From Strongylocentrotus droebachiensis (lineage: Eukaryota; Echinodermata; Echinoidea; Camarodonta; Strongylocentrotidae): a DNA stretch of 64,000 nucleotides. Position numbers and translations under genes: made by a program. Positions 43,041 to 56,030 of this stretch are shown piece after piece; position 1 is the stretch's first letter, and each line of letters opens with the position of its first letter. The notes under the pieces were generated by a model. That model saw nothing but the letters and a program-made list of their open reading frames with translations. It was not told the origin of the DNA and searched no databases. The stretch covers positions 1 through 64,000 of the forward strand of contig JAVYIG010000407.1 in NCBI GenBank assembly GCA_035222895.1. Direction: 5' to 3'.

Positions 43041-44249
43041 GTTCTAGGGGTCAAAAGCGTGAACCCGATTTGCCCCATAGACAATGCGTGTAATGCATGG
43101 GCGGAAAACGTAGAGGATCTGTATTATGACCGGAGTTAAATTGTTTTTTCTCTCTCTCTTTATGTCTCTTTATGGGCCGTATATGGTATCATTGGAAAGA
43201 GAATTTCATGGTCGTTATTGTAAACTACTCTCTTTTTTTCTATGATAATCCTATCGAAACATGTGATGTAAAATAGATTTAAAGGACAAAATGGCGTCTT
43301 AAATGGCCCCCTTGACTAATTTCAAAAATCCGGCCACGAGGTGCCCTGCGTATTGCATCTCGGAATGTCATTGCAAATTTTCAAGGAAAAAAAAGGATGT
43401 TTAGGGGGCGAAAAGTAGTCTGAAAAAAATGACGTCATGGCCGATAAGTGTTATAATCGGGCGGAAACTCGGCGGAATTTGTATAGTGACCCTTGTTTAA
43501 ATGTGATTTACTCATAATGTTCTGTGTGAACATATACCATACTTGGTATCGTTCGAAAGGGCACTTCATTGCGGTCAATTTGACACCATTGTCATTTGCG
43601 CACAATGTACTGCACTCATTAAAGGCGCTATTACGTAATGCATAGCAAATTCATCATTTTTGGCGATAACTTTGCGCTGACGTTATTAAATTTTACTAAA
43701 ATTGGCAGACAGTTGTCACGTATATGGATACATGTGTCTGCTAAGTTTCATTGACGTACGTAAAAAGATCGCCATTTTAGAGCAAGTTGAAGTTATTTCT
43801 CAATTTTCTTGAAAACTCCATATTTATAGGGCATTTTTCGCAAAGTCGGTCAGTGTTAGGGTATATAATTTTGTATATGGCTTGAAAGGGCATATCTTCA
43901 AGTATCTAAATCCAAAAAAGGGTACGCATCTGCCAAGCCATAATGGAGATACGGCCACAGAAAGAAAGCCAATTCCCAGAACTTTAGAGGGCGCTATTTA
44001 TGTTTTACAGAGCCATTGGAGCGTGAAATTTGGCATGGCTATGTGCAATTATGAGATAAAGATACTGTGAGATTTAATTACAAAACGGAATTTATATGAG
44101 AAAGTTATGGCAGTTTTAGATTATTTAGGGGTCAATTTTTCAAGAATTTGAGAGATTGTTGACGGAGTCGGTTTCAGATTTGAATTTTGAGTATGAAGAT
44201 GGTATTTTGAAGGGCAGGTTATAAGTAGCAGATTAAAGAACATCTCTTA
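43041..44249. other. Interval between direct repeats, no gene
   Basis: Higher in GC and complexity than surrounding DNA, with repeated phrasings such as CATTTTAGAGCAAGTTGAAG and GGCGATAACTTTGCG but no ORF longer than about 60 codons. Nothing recognised. Confidence 0.4.
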
Positions 44250-44612
44250 GACTATCTAGAGAAATTTGTTAGAAGTTTGTAGGATCTAGGATAGTGGAGA
44301 TAGGAAGGAAGATAGAAAGGCCTTAAAATGGACCAGAAAAGGACAAAATGGCGCCTGGACGTTTACGCGTTAGTGATTTCAGAAAACGAAAAAGTAGGTG
44401 ACCTGGATGAGATGCTAGAGATGATGCCTACGGAATTTGAAAGGAAATGGACATGATGAAGGCACCTAACTAGGAATAACAAACACTATGTGCAAAACGA
44501 ATGTGATTTCCGGACGATAAAGGAAAACAAGGAAAAGGAGGAGGAGAATATTAATGGGGCAGAATGTGAACGAAAACAAGGCAATGACGAAGGTTCGTCA
44601 TTGCAATTAACA
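44250..44612 (+). repeat. Diverged direct repeat, right member
   Basis: Matches 42820-43040 with an inserted segment that includes AAAATGGCGCC at about 44345. Ends TTCGTCATTGCAATTAACAT. Confidence 0.6.
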
Positions 44613-47404
44613 TAAACAATTTAACCATATGACACCTAAATTAGCCTGCTTTGGGACTCACTGCCGCATTCTGTCTTATCAATTCTCATATTTGTATCAC
44701 TGGCATGTATTTTTGAGGTTCATTTCATTATTCCCTTCCCCTATACTCTTTTGTCCCATACATGTACTTCTACTCAGAATTTCTAAAATTATCTATCTCT
44801 TCTCTCTCTGCAGCACCACATACTCTATTTTCTATATATACTATTTTCTGTTTTTTCTTCCAGATTATTTTGTCTTCATTCAATTCTTTTTATCTCTCGA
44901 TCCTTGACCCTCTTACTCTTAGTCTTTCTCTCCATCCTCAACCCCCCCCCTCTCTCTCTCTCTCTAAAACGCATCTTATCTTTCTCCTTGTATTATCATT
45001 TCCCTTTACCTAACACATATAGTGATTACAGTAGCAGCGGGAATCGACACAAGTCGCGACACACCCACAGAGTCTAAACACGATGCTCTCCATTCAGCCG
45101 AGGCATTACGTTGCAGAATAACAAATGGCAGGTTCATCAAAGTCTCATAACGTGTCATGATGGGAAAAGTGAGTGGCGTACATGTAGTTCCAAGGGGGGG
45201 GGGGCAATAAAAGGTAACACCACCTTCAGTGGGTATGAACATACACAGAGAAAAAGAGAGAAAAGGGGGAGGCCTAAAGGGTACATGAAAAGACAGCACA
45301 TCCCCCATCCACCCCTAAATAATAGTCTTGATGATTTGCATTTCATCCGGGCTGGTGCCCCCCCCCCCCCAGAACCACCCCACCCCCTAGCACCCCTATG
45401 ATGCTGGTTCATCCTCAATCTTAATAACTGGACCTCAACTACATGTACACCAATGACATGTGGAATTTTCACTCAAATATTACACAGCTACATGTATTGC
45501 CAGGGCAATTTTTTTTTTGACATCTAATGAGCGCAAATGTGATGGAAGGGGCCCAAGGGGGTACAGTACATGTATAGTCTCCTTCAACCTCTAACATCTA
45601 CATCTATTTCTTTATTCCTATCTTCCTCTCTTTCCTCATTTAATCTTTAATCAATTATTCAGACTCAATATTTCTGAGAAACTGTCTTAGCATCAAGATG
45701 CAGATCTTCGACCTGGCACATACATGTACAGCACATACATACACATGTACGTCTAAGGCAATAAACATCTCCACTAACATGTAGTCTATTTACTTGATCC
45801 AGAAAATGTCACAGACAGGACAAATGAGATCCCTTAATGCTACCGTTGTGCAGACATGAGGAGCAGAATACACATTGTACTCAAGTATTGAGATGAATGT
45901 TGAACATAATATCATCAGCCCCAGACAGCCAGCACTTGCAGCCAGTGATATCTAAATATAAAACCATGAACATGAATATTCATAGTTAACATGTACAGCA
46001 TGTACATGTACCGGGTACTTGTGAAAACTGGTTGAGGTCACTTCACATTGCCTCCATCCTTGTTGGTTGGGAATCATATCATTTCACTAGATACCAACAC
46101 ACATTTACATGAAAACCACAGAATCAAGTTTGATAACAAAGCATCTTTACAATAAATTTACCCCTAAATAAGCACAGGAACAGCAGTGAAAAAATATGGC
46201 ATTTTAGCTCTGGAAAGTTCCAAAACAAGCAACACTGTAGGGCCTATTGTATGGGCCCATGACCTACAGTCAAAATTAATAGCCTCAGGCCTACCTGTAT
46301 AGATGAAATCCCTGCAAGGATGTCTTACTTTTGCAATAGAAAACAAAATTAGGTTAAACAAAATAGGTCAAATAGGAATGTGAAGTAATATTTTTACTCT
46401 GGAAAAGCATTTCTTACTTCACACGAATGTGCCTTAATTTACACACCCGAAAGCAAAGGTCTTATTTCCTTCGCCTCATTTCTCCTAATAACGCAGACCC
46501 TTGCATGCTAAAGGCTCATGTGTCGAAACCAATCACATTCTAAAGACATTGGGAGGAACAAAGGGCACAATAAAACCCATTATGAAAGGTTGCTTATCAT
46601 ATTACGCTCTCCGAGCAATCATGCCTCTTGGATTGAGAACCGATGCTGCGATGCAACGATGTTTTCTCCATGGCTGGATGCCAATTACAGACAACTTGCC
46701 GGCAATCTCTATCTCTCGTTATCAATCATAAACAGATCTTGACTTGACAAAATATTTTGAAGACAATCCTAGCTTCTTGCTGTGCATGACATTTCTCATG
46801 AAGAAAAAAAAAATCAAAAATACACATCCACCTACATGTACGCTTGATATTCTTTTGTTTTTGAAACTTTCCATGAAGATGTCTCTCAAATACACGTACC
46901 TAATGAAGATGTGCACCTCTCAGGAGACTATGTACATGTATGCCCTTCTGGCTCACAGCTCAGGATTATGCCTGTGGGACTTTGAGGCAAGTTCTCATCA
47001 ACATCTTAGCTACTAGTGCGCAGCCAAAACCCCTTCTTAATTTCCAGTTAATAACTAATTAGAAACTTAGTTCCATTTGTCTTTCCATATCATCCATTAT
47101 ACATGTACACTAGCTTTTATTATATACTGCATCAAAAATTTATTGGTGTTTGATTGGTTGAGAGCTCGTCACGTGACTAGAAATATTTCAACTATTTAAG
47201 GTTGCTCTGAAAAGTACTATTTGGGAGTTGACCTTTTTGGGGGGGAGGGGGGGATTTTTTTTCTTCTTCAAAATGTTTATTTAATGATTTGTTTTTATTT
47301 TCAATTCTGTTTTGATAAAAATTGTAACTTTTTAAAATAATTTAAATTAAAAGATTTTTTTAAAAAAAATTTAAAAAAAGCTGGATAAACCATGCCTTCT
47401 TTTC
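44613..47404. other. Non-coding stretch
   Basis: CT-rich runs at 44930-44970 and homopolymer G/C runs at 45193 and 45358-45370. A complex block at 46440-46740 is free of low-complexity sequence and might be a conserved non-coding element. No gene could be supported. Confidence 0.4.
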
Positions 47405-47514
47405 GAGGTACTGGTTAAACCATGGGCCTCAGTGACTCCAATAGCACCATTTGCTTTGGGGCTGCGCCCCTACTATTGGAGTCACCTCTTGCGCATAATT
47501 TTAACCAGAACCTC
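47405..47514. repeat. Three-tier nested hairpin
   Basis: Outer arms GAGGTACTGGTTAAA (47405-47419) and TTTAACCAGAACCTC (47500-47514) pair with one mismatch. The middle arms GTGACTCCAATAG (47432-47444) and CTATTGGAGTCAC (47473-47485) pair perfectly. The centre holds GGGGC/GCCCC around a TGC loop. Confidence 0.85.
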
Positions 47515-50459
47515 TCAAGATAGTGTATATTTATATACCAGACCAATTAATGGAAGGGGTTAAAACACATAAAAATGTTCATAGGACAGGTCAGTGAAAA
47601 CAGTTGTTTGATATTGATGCAAAGCTGATCAGGGAACATACAGTAGAAAGATTATTTCATCTCCCCCCCCCCCCCCAAAAAAAAAAGATTTAGAGACTTT
47701 CTGCAATATCATACATTTACTATTAACCAGTTGACTATCCAATTCATGTTTTCCAATATGGAGCCACACGATTGATGTAGGCAATGACAAGTACATGTAA
47801 AGTTGATGATGGAACAGATTTGTGAGGGTGGCCCAAAATCGTTCACAATTACTTGCATTTGTTAAAGGTATAGATCAGTTCTGGTCATGCGATTGCATTG
47901 TTAAAGAAATGTTGTGGAATTGATCAGAAAAGGTTGATCATCTAGCATAAGTACAGTATGAGTCAAAATAAACTATACGATTTAACGCGGTTAACGTTAA
48001 CGTTATAAATAACGCGTTTGTAACGGGGTCGGTATCAGAAGTTCCCGTTAAATGTCCCCTTGCCGTTAAATTGCCGTTAAATGTCCCCTACCAGTTAGGA
48101 AGTTCATTAACGGGTAAGGAATGTATGTACATGTACTGCAACGTTCTGGAATCATCAAAAATTCAAAATGATAACAAATTTGGCCCAGTCTTGGTAAAGT
48201 TACAAGCACTGTACACAGAAAGATGTATATGGGACTACGGGATATCTATCCAGGCCGGATCGATATGAAAATTTACAAAATATATCAATTAGTAGGTGGT
48301 TTCCAGGCAAAATTTGTATCATCACGTATTAGTCAAAACATATTCTTTCACATGATGATAATAAGAACATCCATTTCATTTTTTGAGAGGGGGGGGGGGG
48401 GGGGGGCATATCCCAAACTGGTCTATACCTTTAACATTACGCCATTTAAAGTTCTTTTCTCAGAATATAATTTAGTAGTACCAATGTTTTTCACATGTTC
48501 GAATAAACTTTAAGAAATTTTACAAGAAGTATTATGGTGGGCTTAAAATTACTTGTGCTACATCTCCCAAGGGTTACTAGGAGATTTAGCCCACGTTCAA
48601 GAGTTCAAACAAGAGTGATTGCATGAAAACTCCCTAGAGCAATAACTTGCCCACACAGTGTTTGATCTTTAGGTCACTACATTTAACATTCATGAACCCC
48701 CTTTCCTTACATTCTGAACTGCAGAAATGTTAATCTTACAACCAATTTGTCAAACTGCCAATTTGGGGGAAAAAGGTAACAACAGATAAAAAAAATGTAC
48801 CAAAATGAGCTTCATTATGACTGCATGTTTTAGAAGTAAATATAATTGCCTCATTTGACCAAAGTGACAATACACAAGCTATGAACCCCACGTAAATTTG
48901 AATTCAAAACAATTTTTTCTTTTTATAGTATTCAGCAATAATGTTCATAAAGTGACTGACTTGCCTAAATTAAACAACAAAAACAACAACAACAGCTATG
49001 ACAGTTCTTCATCTGAAGGGACACAGATGGATGTGAAATGAAGTGAAACCAAACCATCACCATGCATGCATGCAGGAGGAGATGGATGGTCTGCATGACC
49101 ATGGTCTCATAAACCCTGAATGCCTAGTATAATGTAGATCTAAAAGGGTCTCTTGTAAAATGGACAGTAATATGTTTAGTGTTAGTGAATGGTGTATTAA
49201 GCCTACATGTTGCAATGGAAGATCTGCATTTTGTTGGTGAGCGCTGGTGATCACCTGATACCAATGGGCCGTTAATCATCTCTACAGACTACTGTGAATG
49301 GGCTCTGGATAATGGATGATGGATTATTTACACAGATGGAAACAAGCTAAGAAACTTGTAACAGGCATTCATTTTTACATATGTTGTTTATGTTTGGTTA
49401 TATTTTACTTTGTGATTTGTTTTTTAGAAGTCACAAGCATTTAATGTTGGTATGGCGGCTGGCCAAACAACAAGCAGCTACTACACAAGTAGAAGTAGAT
49501 ATTGTGTACTTCATGATTTTCATTGTCCAAAAAGAAACAAAGCATAAATCTTAGAGAGAAAAAAAGTAAAAAGAAAAAGTTGAGTTCCACTTTTAAGGTA
49601 CGATCCCCCCTTGCAAGGGCAAAGGGATAAGCCCCCCCCCCCCCCAACCTCAGATCTGCAGCAATATCTGGAGGCAACTTTTAAACTAAGCATGTACAAT
49701 TTATTGACAGTTTGAATTGAAGGACTTGACATTGTTGAAAGTCATATTTATCGAACTAATAGTAATACTAAACATAGTTATCATACACAAGTGTATCATT
49801 TTGATGTAAATGCATTTCTGCATCAAGAATGCTTTGAATGAACTACCCATCCCCAAACACCACAACTACATGTACATGAACCAACATGATGTACACTAAT
49901 GATATACATCTAAATTATCCATTTATACCTTGTAAAAAGATAATTGAAAGCAATTTTGTGGCCATGAGTTCACATTTTATTATGTACCACTGGTAATTCC
50001 ATTACCACAAAGAACATAATCCCATTCATTTCCGAAGTCCAAACAATTATGAATTGTAGTGTTTGTAAAAGTGCATTTACCCCATCAATCTTACCCATCA
50101 TACATGTAGGAGTAGGACATGTCTGTAAAGTCCATACTGTTAAGAAGTTGTAATTTGCAAAAGTACATGTACCATGATGTATGTTTACATGGATAGTCGT
50201 GGGTCCTGAAAACCAGTCAGCAAAATCCAAGAAAATTGACATAACATCATCCCTCTCTCACTTGTCTATAATGTCATGCCTAATTGAATTCTGTTTTCTC
50301 TACCCATCTGCCTCTCAACATATCGCGTAGCAGACTAACCAACATGAATACAACATGGAGACCCGTTTATCTTATTACACTGCGATGAGAGATCTAGGGG
50401 AACATTGGATTGGAATGGAACCATCAACACTTGGTAGAGAGAAGAGGGATTTCAAGTGA
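47515..50459. other. Non-coding stretch
   Basis: Includes a GTTAACGTTAAC palindrome near 47983, tandem CCGTTAAATGTCCCCT-like phrases at 48043-48090, and long G or C runs at 47665-47677, 48389-48407 and 49632-49646. No gene seen. Confidence 0.4.
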
Positions 50460-50462
50460 GAA

Positions 50463-50550
<88 letters not shown>
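50460..50550. repeat. (GA)n microsatellite
   Basis: About 90 nt of near-pure GA. Confidence 0.92.
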
Positions 50551-50556
<6 letters not shown>

Positions 50557-52979
50557 AAGGATGAAAAGAAGAAGCTTCTACATTTCAGTGCATTAAAAGA
50601 TAACAACCCTTGAATACTCTGTACCATTTTTGCATGGTGCAAGTTACTCACAATTTTCTTAGCATGAAAAAAAAAAATTGTTGAACTATTTATCTGCTTT
50701 GGTCAATCATTGGAACAAACTGTGGAATGTCAAAGGTGACTTTGTCACACATTTAATGAATATATACATGTGATGGTAATCTAGGATTTCAATCCAAAGG
50801 AGACCGATTCTTGAATATATTATTCAAATGTTGCAAGCAAAATTATGATCATATCATTAGTAATATAAAAAGAAGGTTGAACCTTCTTTAAGATATCTTG
50901 ATCATTTAAGACAGAGGAAGAATACCTGCACATACATTATTTCGTTGCATGGGTAGCAAAAGGATGATGCCACACCAAGCCTATACAGAGGCTACACACT
51001 AAACAACCCTTTTGGTTCTCAGATGACGATCAAGAAGAAAGGGTTCAGGTAAGAGGTCAAATTTGCCAATTTGCAGAACCACCTCCTACTGATTTCAACA
51101 GAGAGAATGTCACTTCCAATAACACAACCATCCAATGAAGCCCATTTATACCAGTCATGCTGTGTGCTCTTCCAGTTTTAAGAACTTCCAAAACCCAAAC
51201 AGGAATATAAATTAACAAAATATGGGTCTCTTAGCTTATATTGTCTCAATAGTCTTCAATCCAAGGGATTGAATAAGTCTCCCAGTATTCCCAGGTACCC
51301 TTAATACAACAGTGTTAAGACAGACAAATGTGGGTAAAACACCTTATTCAAGGATGTGTAAGCACCAAACAAGGATCAAACCTAGGATTTCTCATGAGAG
51401 TCAAGACAATTCACCTAGATGTACATGTATACATACATACAAATTTACCACAGCTCCTAAAATGTTTGTGCCCAGTACATTATTTAGCCATCATTATGTA
51501 CACAAAAGCTGTCTTGAAGAAAGGCAATCAATATTTGGTCAATTTCATAGCTACATAGCCTACACTCCTCTTGCTCCTCTTCTATTCTTATTCTGGACCC
51601 TAGCTGTGCATCAGTGATTTCACAGCAGGCAGAATTATTGCGATGCAGTCAAGCGAGTACGAAGGCTTGTTTGTCCATCAAACACAAATTCAATCTGTTA
51701 AGAATGGTAAGATGTTTTTCTTTTAAAGCAGCAAGGACATCACTTTAATGCATAAAAGGAGACAATTATAATATTCCAATGAACAAAGAAATAGTAAACA
51801 AACAAAAATACCATAAAAATGGGTTCGTTTTGTCAAAATTTCCAAAATGTTCACACTAAAATTGTGAACAATTTGTCTTTTTTCCAGAAAAATGCCCCCA
51901 AATGACCCCTAATAACGGGTAGGGGTTTCGTGGCTTGAGCGGCACACCCCCGTCCAAACCAAATCTGAGTACAGTACCCCCCCCCCCCCAGAATATTTAA
52001 AGGGGAAAAATATACAGGTGTGTCAACAACAACAAATGAAAATTTCATAAACAAAATACAATGTATGGACTATGAAACTTTCACCATTGTGTTTGTTTGA
52101 TCTTTCTCTATTATTTCAATTAAACTTGCAAATGTGAAATCCTAATGTACATGTCAGAGTTATTAACCATTCTATTATTCCTAAGAAAATTAGAGACTCT
52201 TGAATACAAATGTACATGTATGATGTAGATGTATACATCATGTACAATAGGCTTATCCAGTGAGCTCATGCACAAACGATATACTGGTACATGTACATGT
52301 AGCACATCCTTTCATAGAATTTCACAATGTACTGTACAAACAATGATCCCAAATTGATCAATTGACCACAATTATCATGCTCATTGTGATGCAACGAACA
52401 AAATGAGTGGGGTGGGGGCACTGGGGAATGCTCCCCTTTAAAAAAATATATTAAAAAAATGAAATAATAATAATAATAATAACAAAAGTGGTACGGGCTC
52501 AAGAAAAGAAGATGCTAACGGCTACCTCTCACCCCTCTAATTCTTCACCTAACAATTCACAGTAAGACTACACTCCCCCCCCCCCTCACCCCATGATGTC
52601 AGAGCCCCTTCAATGTTCTCTTACTTGGTATTAGTTACACTATTTTAGACAATGCTTAAAAAAAAATACTTGAAACATCACTTCAATTTCAATTCATTTA
52701 CAGATATGAATTTGAAATTCAAAAGAAAACAGTTAATGCCCAATCAATAAAACCACAACAATCCATCAGTCTCGAGACTAGTCGGCGACACATGTACACT
52801 GCACTGATGTCTGACTACCGGTAGTCTGACTGCACTGTCGACTGAGTACCGACTGTCTTGTTTCACTCATTTATTTAAGGAAATAATCCTATTAAACGCC
52901 GTCAATAAAATTTTATAATTTAAATTCAGCACTCATTCCTCTGGGAGGAGAAATTAGTATATCTATAATTTATTATTAC
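50551..52979. other. Probably intron 1 of the IWR1-like gene, no exon identified
   Basis: Lies downstream (minus sense) of the 52980-53168 exon. Later exons of that gene were not recognised here. A degenerate tRNA-promoter-like phrase at about 51340-51415 could be an old SINE remnant but is too decayed to call. Confidence 0.35.
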
Positions 52980-53168
52980 CTTTTTATCCACAGTGCCAGC
53001 GAACTTGAATACCGTCTGTATATCCGCCCCGCCGCCTGCAGCTCCGGCGGCACTGGCGCTCCCTTTTCCGCTGCCATCTCCAGAAGTACGTGTCTTTTTA
53101 CACGGAAATATGAGAGCTTCGCTAGGATCACTGGATCGCTTTCGTCTGACTCTCAAGACAGTAGCCAT
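52980..53168 (-). CDS. SLC7A6OS: First coding exon of SLC7A6OS/IWR1-like RNA polymerase II nuclear import factor
   Basis: 63 codons from the ATG at 53168 to a 5' splice site at 52979-52978 (AAAAG|GTAATA), ending in phase 0. It starts MATVLRVRRKRSSDPSEALI, followed by a CKKTR patch, matching the conserved N-terminus of SLC7A6OS/Iwr1 proteins (a VLRVKRKR-type basic start, then an Asp/Glu-Pro-x-(D/E)AL segment). A Gly/Ala/Ser-rich linker and QTVFKFAGTV follow, corresponding to the family's VFxLxxTV-like strand. Iwr1 in yeast binds assembled RNA polymerase II and carries it into the nucleus through an N-terminal basic localisation signal. Remaining exons should lie to the left on minus and were not found. 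The assignment rests on the N-terminal motif alone. Confidence 0.7.
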
Positions 53169-53400
53169 ATTTCAGTGTCTTCTAAGATTCCTTTCTTTCG
53201 GAATATTGTCGAAATATCGTCGTATGAACTTTGGAAATCAGGGTTGATCTGCAACGTTTATAGTTTGTTGACTATCCTTTACATGCACGTGCATGAACTG
53301 TAGAGTGGCACACGCGTATCGTATACGTACCGTATACGCGCGCGATGCTCGCGACGATCGCGCTCATAAGATCAGTATCTCTCTGATCTGTATGCGCTCT
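53169..53400 (-). promoter_or_regulatory. Putative promoter/5' UTR of the IWR1-like gene
   Basis: CpG-rich stretch immediately upstream of the ATG. It holds a perfect 14-bp palindrome CATGCACGTGCATG (53282-53295) with a CACGTG E-box at its centre, then a dense series of GTATACG, CGTATAC, GCGCGATGCTCGCG and CGATCGCG inverted motifs (53312-53365). No TATA box was recognised. Confidence 0.4.
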
Positions 53401-54155
53401 GCAGGTGTATGTAGCGAATCGAGGAGAGTTAGGGTCATTAGACACAACAAACATTTTGAAGGCACAGTACATGATGATTTATTTGAATTTTTATTGCAAC
53501 TCATTATGAATCATGAAATTCTTGACAACCAATAGGGATCAAGACTGCAAAAAATATGAAACAATTCAATTCAAAATCATGGAACTAAAATCATACAACC
53601 GCAGTTTATATCCCGGGATATAGGTTCACTTTCTAGGATGAAATGTAATATACCGGTAACAATTTCGCACGATATTATACATAACAAGATAGGTAAAAAG
53701 ATCAAGGTAATTACATTTGGGTATGCTTATGAATGTGGTGGAAGTGCAAATATAGGCATATATAAAATGGGAGGGGCAGCAATATTGACACTCCACGCAC
53801 CTGCCGCCAAAATACTAATCTTGAGCAAAACTTAAGTGAGTTTCAGCCTTTTTTTTTTCTTCTCTGTGTAAGTAATTTACGATGAAGGAAAGCTGTAACT
53901 AATAATTGTTGTTGGAAAAAATAAAACAATGGATGAGACGCTATAAGACCAATTTGGATGCTGAAATAATCCCGGTTAGCAATTTATATGCTGTTTTCTT
54001 CTTGTTTAGTTCTATTTTTGGGGAAAAGGCGCAAACAATGGTGCTGTTTAAACTTTTTTATAATTCCTTTTCCACCGGCACAGCAGCACACTGAACTATA
54101 CATTTTCGAAATCATTATTAGTATTAGACTTTAGAATTGTATATTTAATACAGAG
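53401..54155. other. Non-coding stretch
   Basis: No gene seen; a short Asn/Ile-rich ORF at 53638-53835 lacks support. Confidence 0.4.
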
Positions 54156-54309
54156 CCTGTATTCAGGCGCGGATCCAGGATTTCTTAGGGGGGGGGGGGG
54201 ACCCAAATTTGAAATTATGCGAGCCAAATATTGGTACGTAATGCGGGGGGGGGGGGGGGTCGGTGCAGGGGGGAGGGGTGAGTTTCCCCCTCCCAAGCTT
54301 TGACGTTTC

Positions 54310-55500
54310 ATTATATTATTAGAGAAAGAAGACGATTCCTTGTACCGTTCTCAAAAATAATTCTCGTCTGAATTTAGATTTAACCCTTCCGCGCGAAGCG
54401 CGGAAAATTTTACGATTTATTAAATTATTAGAGAAAGAAGACGATTCGTTGTAGAGTTCTCGACTCTTAATCCTCGTCTGAATTCAGGTTCCCCCCTCCC
54501 GCGCGAAGCGCCGAAGCTTTTACAATTCATTAAATTATATGATAAAGAAGACGATTCGTTGTACTGTTCTCGATCGACTCTTAATCCTTGTCTAAATTCA
54601 GTCCCCCCCTCCCCCTCCTGCGCGAAGCGCGGAAGCTTTGACGTTATATTAAACTATTAAAGAAAGAAGACGATTCGTTGTACCGTTCTCGACCCTTTAT
54701 CCTCGTCTGATTTCAGTTCCCCCCCCCCCTCCCGCGCGAAGCGCGGAAGCTTTTACGTTTCATTAAATAATTAGAGAAAGAAGACGATTCGTTGTAGAGT
54801 TCTCGACTCTTAATCGTTGTCTAAATTCAGTCCCACCCTCCCCCTCCTGCGCGAAGCGCGGAAGCTTTGACGTTTTATTAAACTATTAATTAAAGAAAAC
54901 GATTCGTTGTACCGTTCTCGACCCTTTATCCTCGTCTGATTTCAGTTCCCCCCCCCCTTCCCGCGCGAAGCGCGGAAGCTTTTACGTTAAATTAAACCTT
55001 TAGAGAAAAAATACGATTCGTTGTACCGTTCTCGACTCTTAATCCTTGTCTAAATTCAGTTCCTCCCCCTCCTCCTACTGCGCGAAGCGCGGAAGCTTTG
55101 ACGTTCTATTAAACTATTAAAGAAAGAAGACGATTCGTTGTACCGTTCTCGACTCTTAATCCTTGTCTAAAATCAGTCCCCCCCCCTCCCCCTCCTGCGC
55201 GAAGCGCGGAAGCTTTTAATCTTCATTTAATCATTAGAGAAGAAGACGATTCGTTGTACCGTTCTCGAAAATAATCCTCATCGGAATTTAGTTCCCCCTC
55301 CATCCCGCGCGAAGCGCAGAAGCTTTTACCTTTCATTAAATCATTAAAGATTCGTATTACCGTTCTCACCTTTGAATCCTCGTCTGAATTCAGTCCCCCC
55401 CCCCCCCCACCTCCCCTCCTGCACGAGGCTTTGACGTTTTATTATTAGAGAAAGAAAACGATGCGTTGTACCGTTCTCTATACTCTTAATCCTTGTCTGA
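54310..55500. repeat. ~115-bp satellite, about 11 units
   Basis: Units begin near TTAGAGAAAGAAGACGATTC and contain GTACCGTTCTCGA, AATCCTCGTCTGAATTCAG, a C/T-rich run, the hairpin CCGCGC-GAA-GCGCGG and AAGCTTTTACGTT. Starts lie near 54320, 54428, 54540, 54658, 54773, 54888, 55000, 55124, 55233, 55345 and 55448; the last two are degenerate. Confidence 0.92.
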
Positions 55501-55599
55501 ATTTCCAAGATGTTCTTTGTCTGCTCCTTTTTCTTCCTACGTCCTCTTCCGATTGGGGGGGGGGGACCGCCCCCTCCCCCCCCCCCCTGGCTACGCGCC

Positions 55600-56030
55600 T
55601 GCGGTCAGATAAACACATCTTGATACCTTGTCCGACCCCGCAAGCTCAGGGGTTTAAGGCAATTAATAACGGTCAGATAACCATTCAGGGGCCCGCCTTA
55701 GGGCCCCTGGTGGGGTCGAGGCGGCGGAGCCGGCCCCGGAAGCTCAGGGGTTTTAGGCGTTTAATTAAGGTAAGATGAGCATATTTTTTTTGTATACCTT
55801 ATTATTTTGTGACACTGGCAGGTCACTATTTGGCGTGGGGTCCAGGGGGCGGAGCCCCCAAAAATCAGGGGTTTTAGGCATTAAATTACCGTCAGATGAT
55901 CATTTAAGGGCCCGCAGTAGGGCCCTAGATGGAATCCAGGGGGCAAAGCCCCCGGAAGCTTAGGGGTTTTAGGCATTTAATCACGGTCAGATGAGCATAT
56001 TTTGATGCCTCATTATTTTGTTAACACTGG
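55600..56030. repeat. Tandem units with CAGGGGTTTTAGGC motif
   Basis: Four or five units are marked by (G/C)GTCAGAT(A/G)A and GGAAGCTCAGGGGTTTTAGGC, alternating with GGGCCCG...GGGCCC and CAGGGGGCGGAGCCCCC inverted motifs. Confidence 0.75.

Noticed and set aside
42820-44612. LTR retrotransposon
   Set aside because: Direct repeats are present, but no primer-binding site, TG/CA ends, TSD or coding remnant was seen; kept only as a repeat pair.
50410-50613. Arg/Glu ORF
   Set aside because: Same cause: (GA)n at 50460-50550.
51340-51415. tRNA-derived SINE candidate
   Set aside because: Only a loose B-box-like phrase; no A box, tail or TSD recognised.
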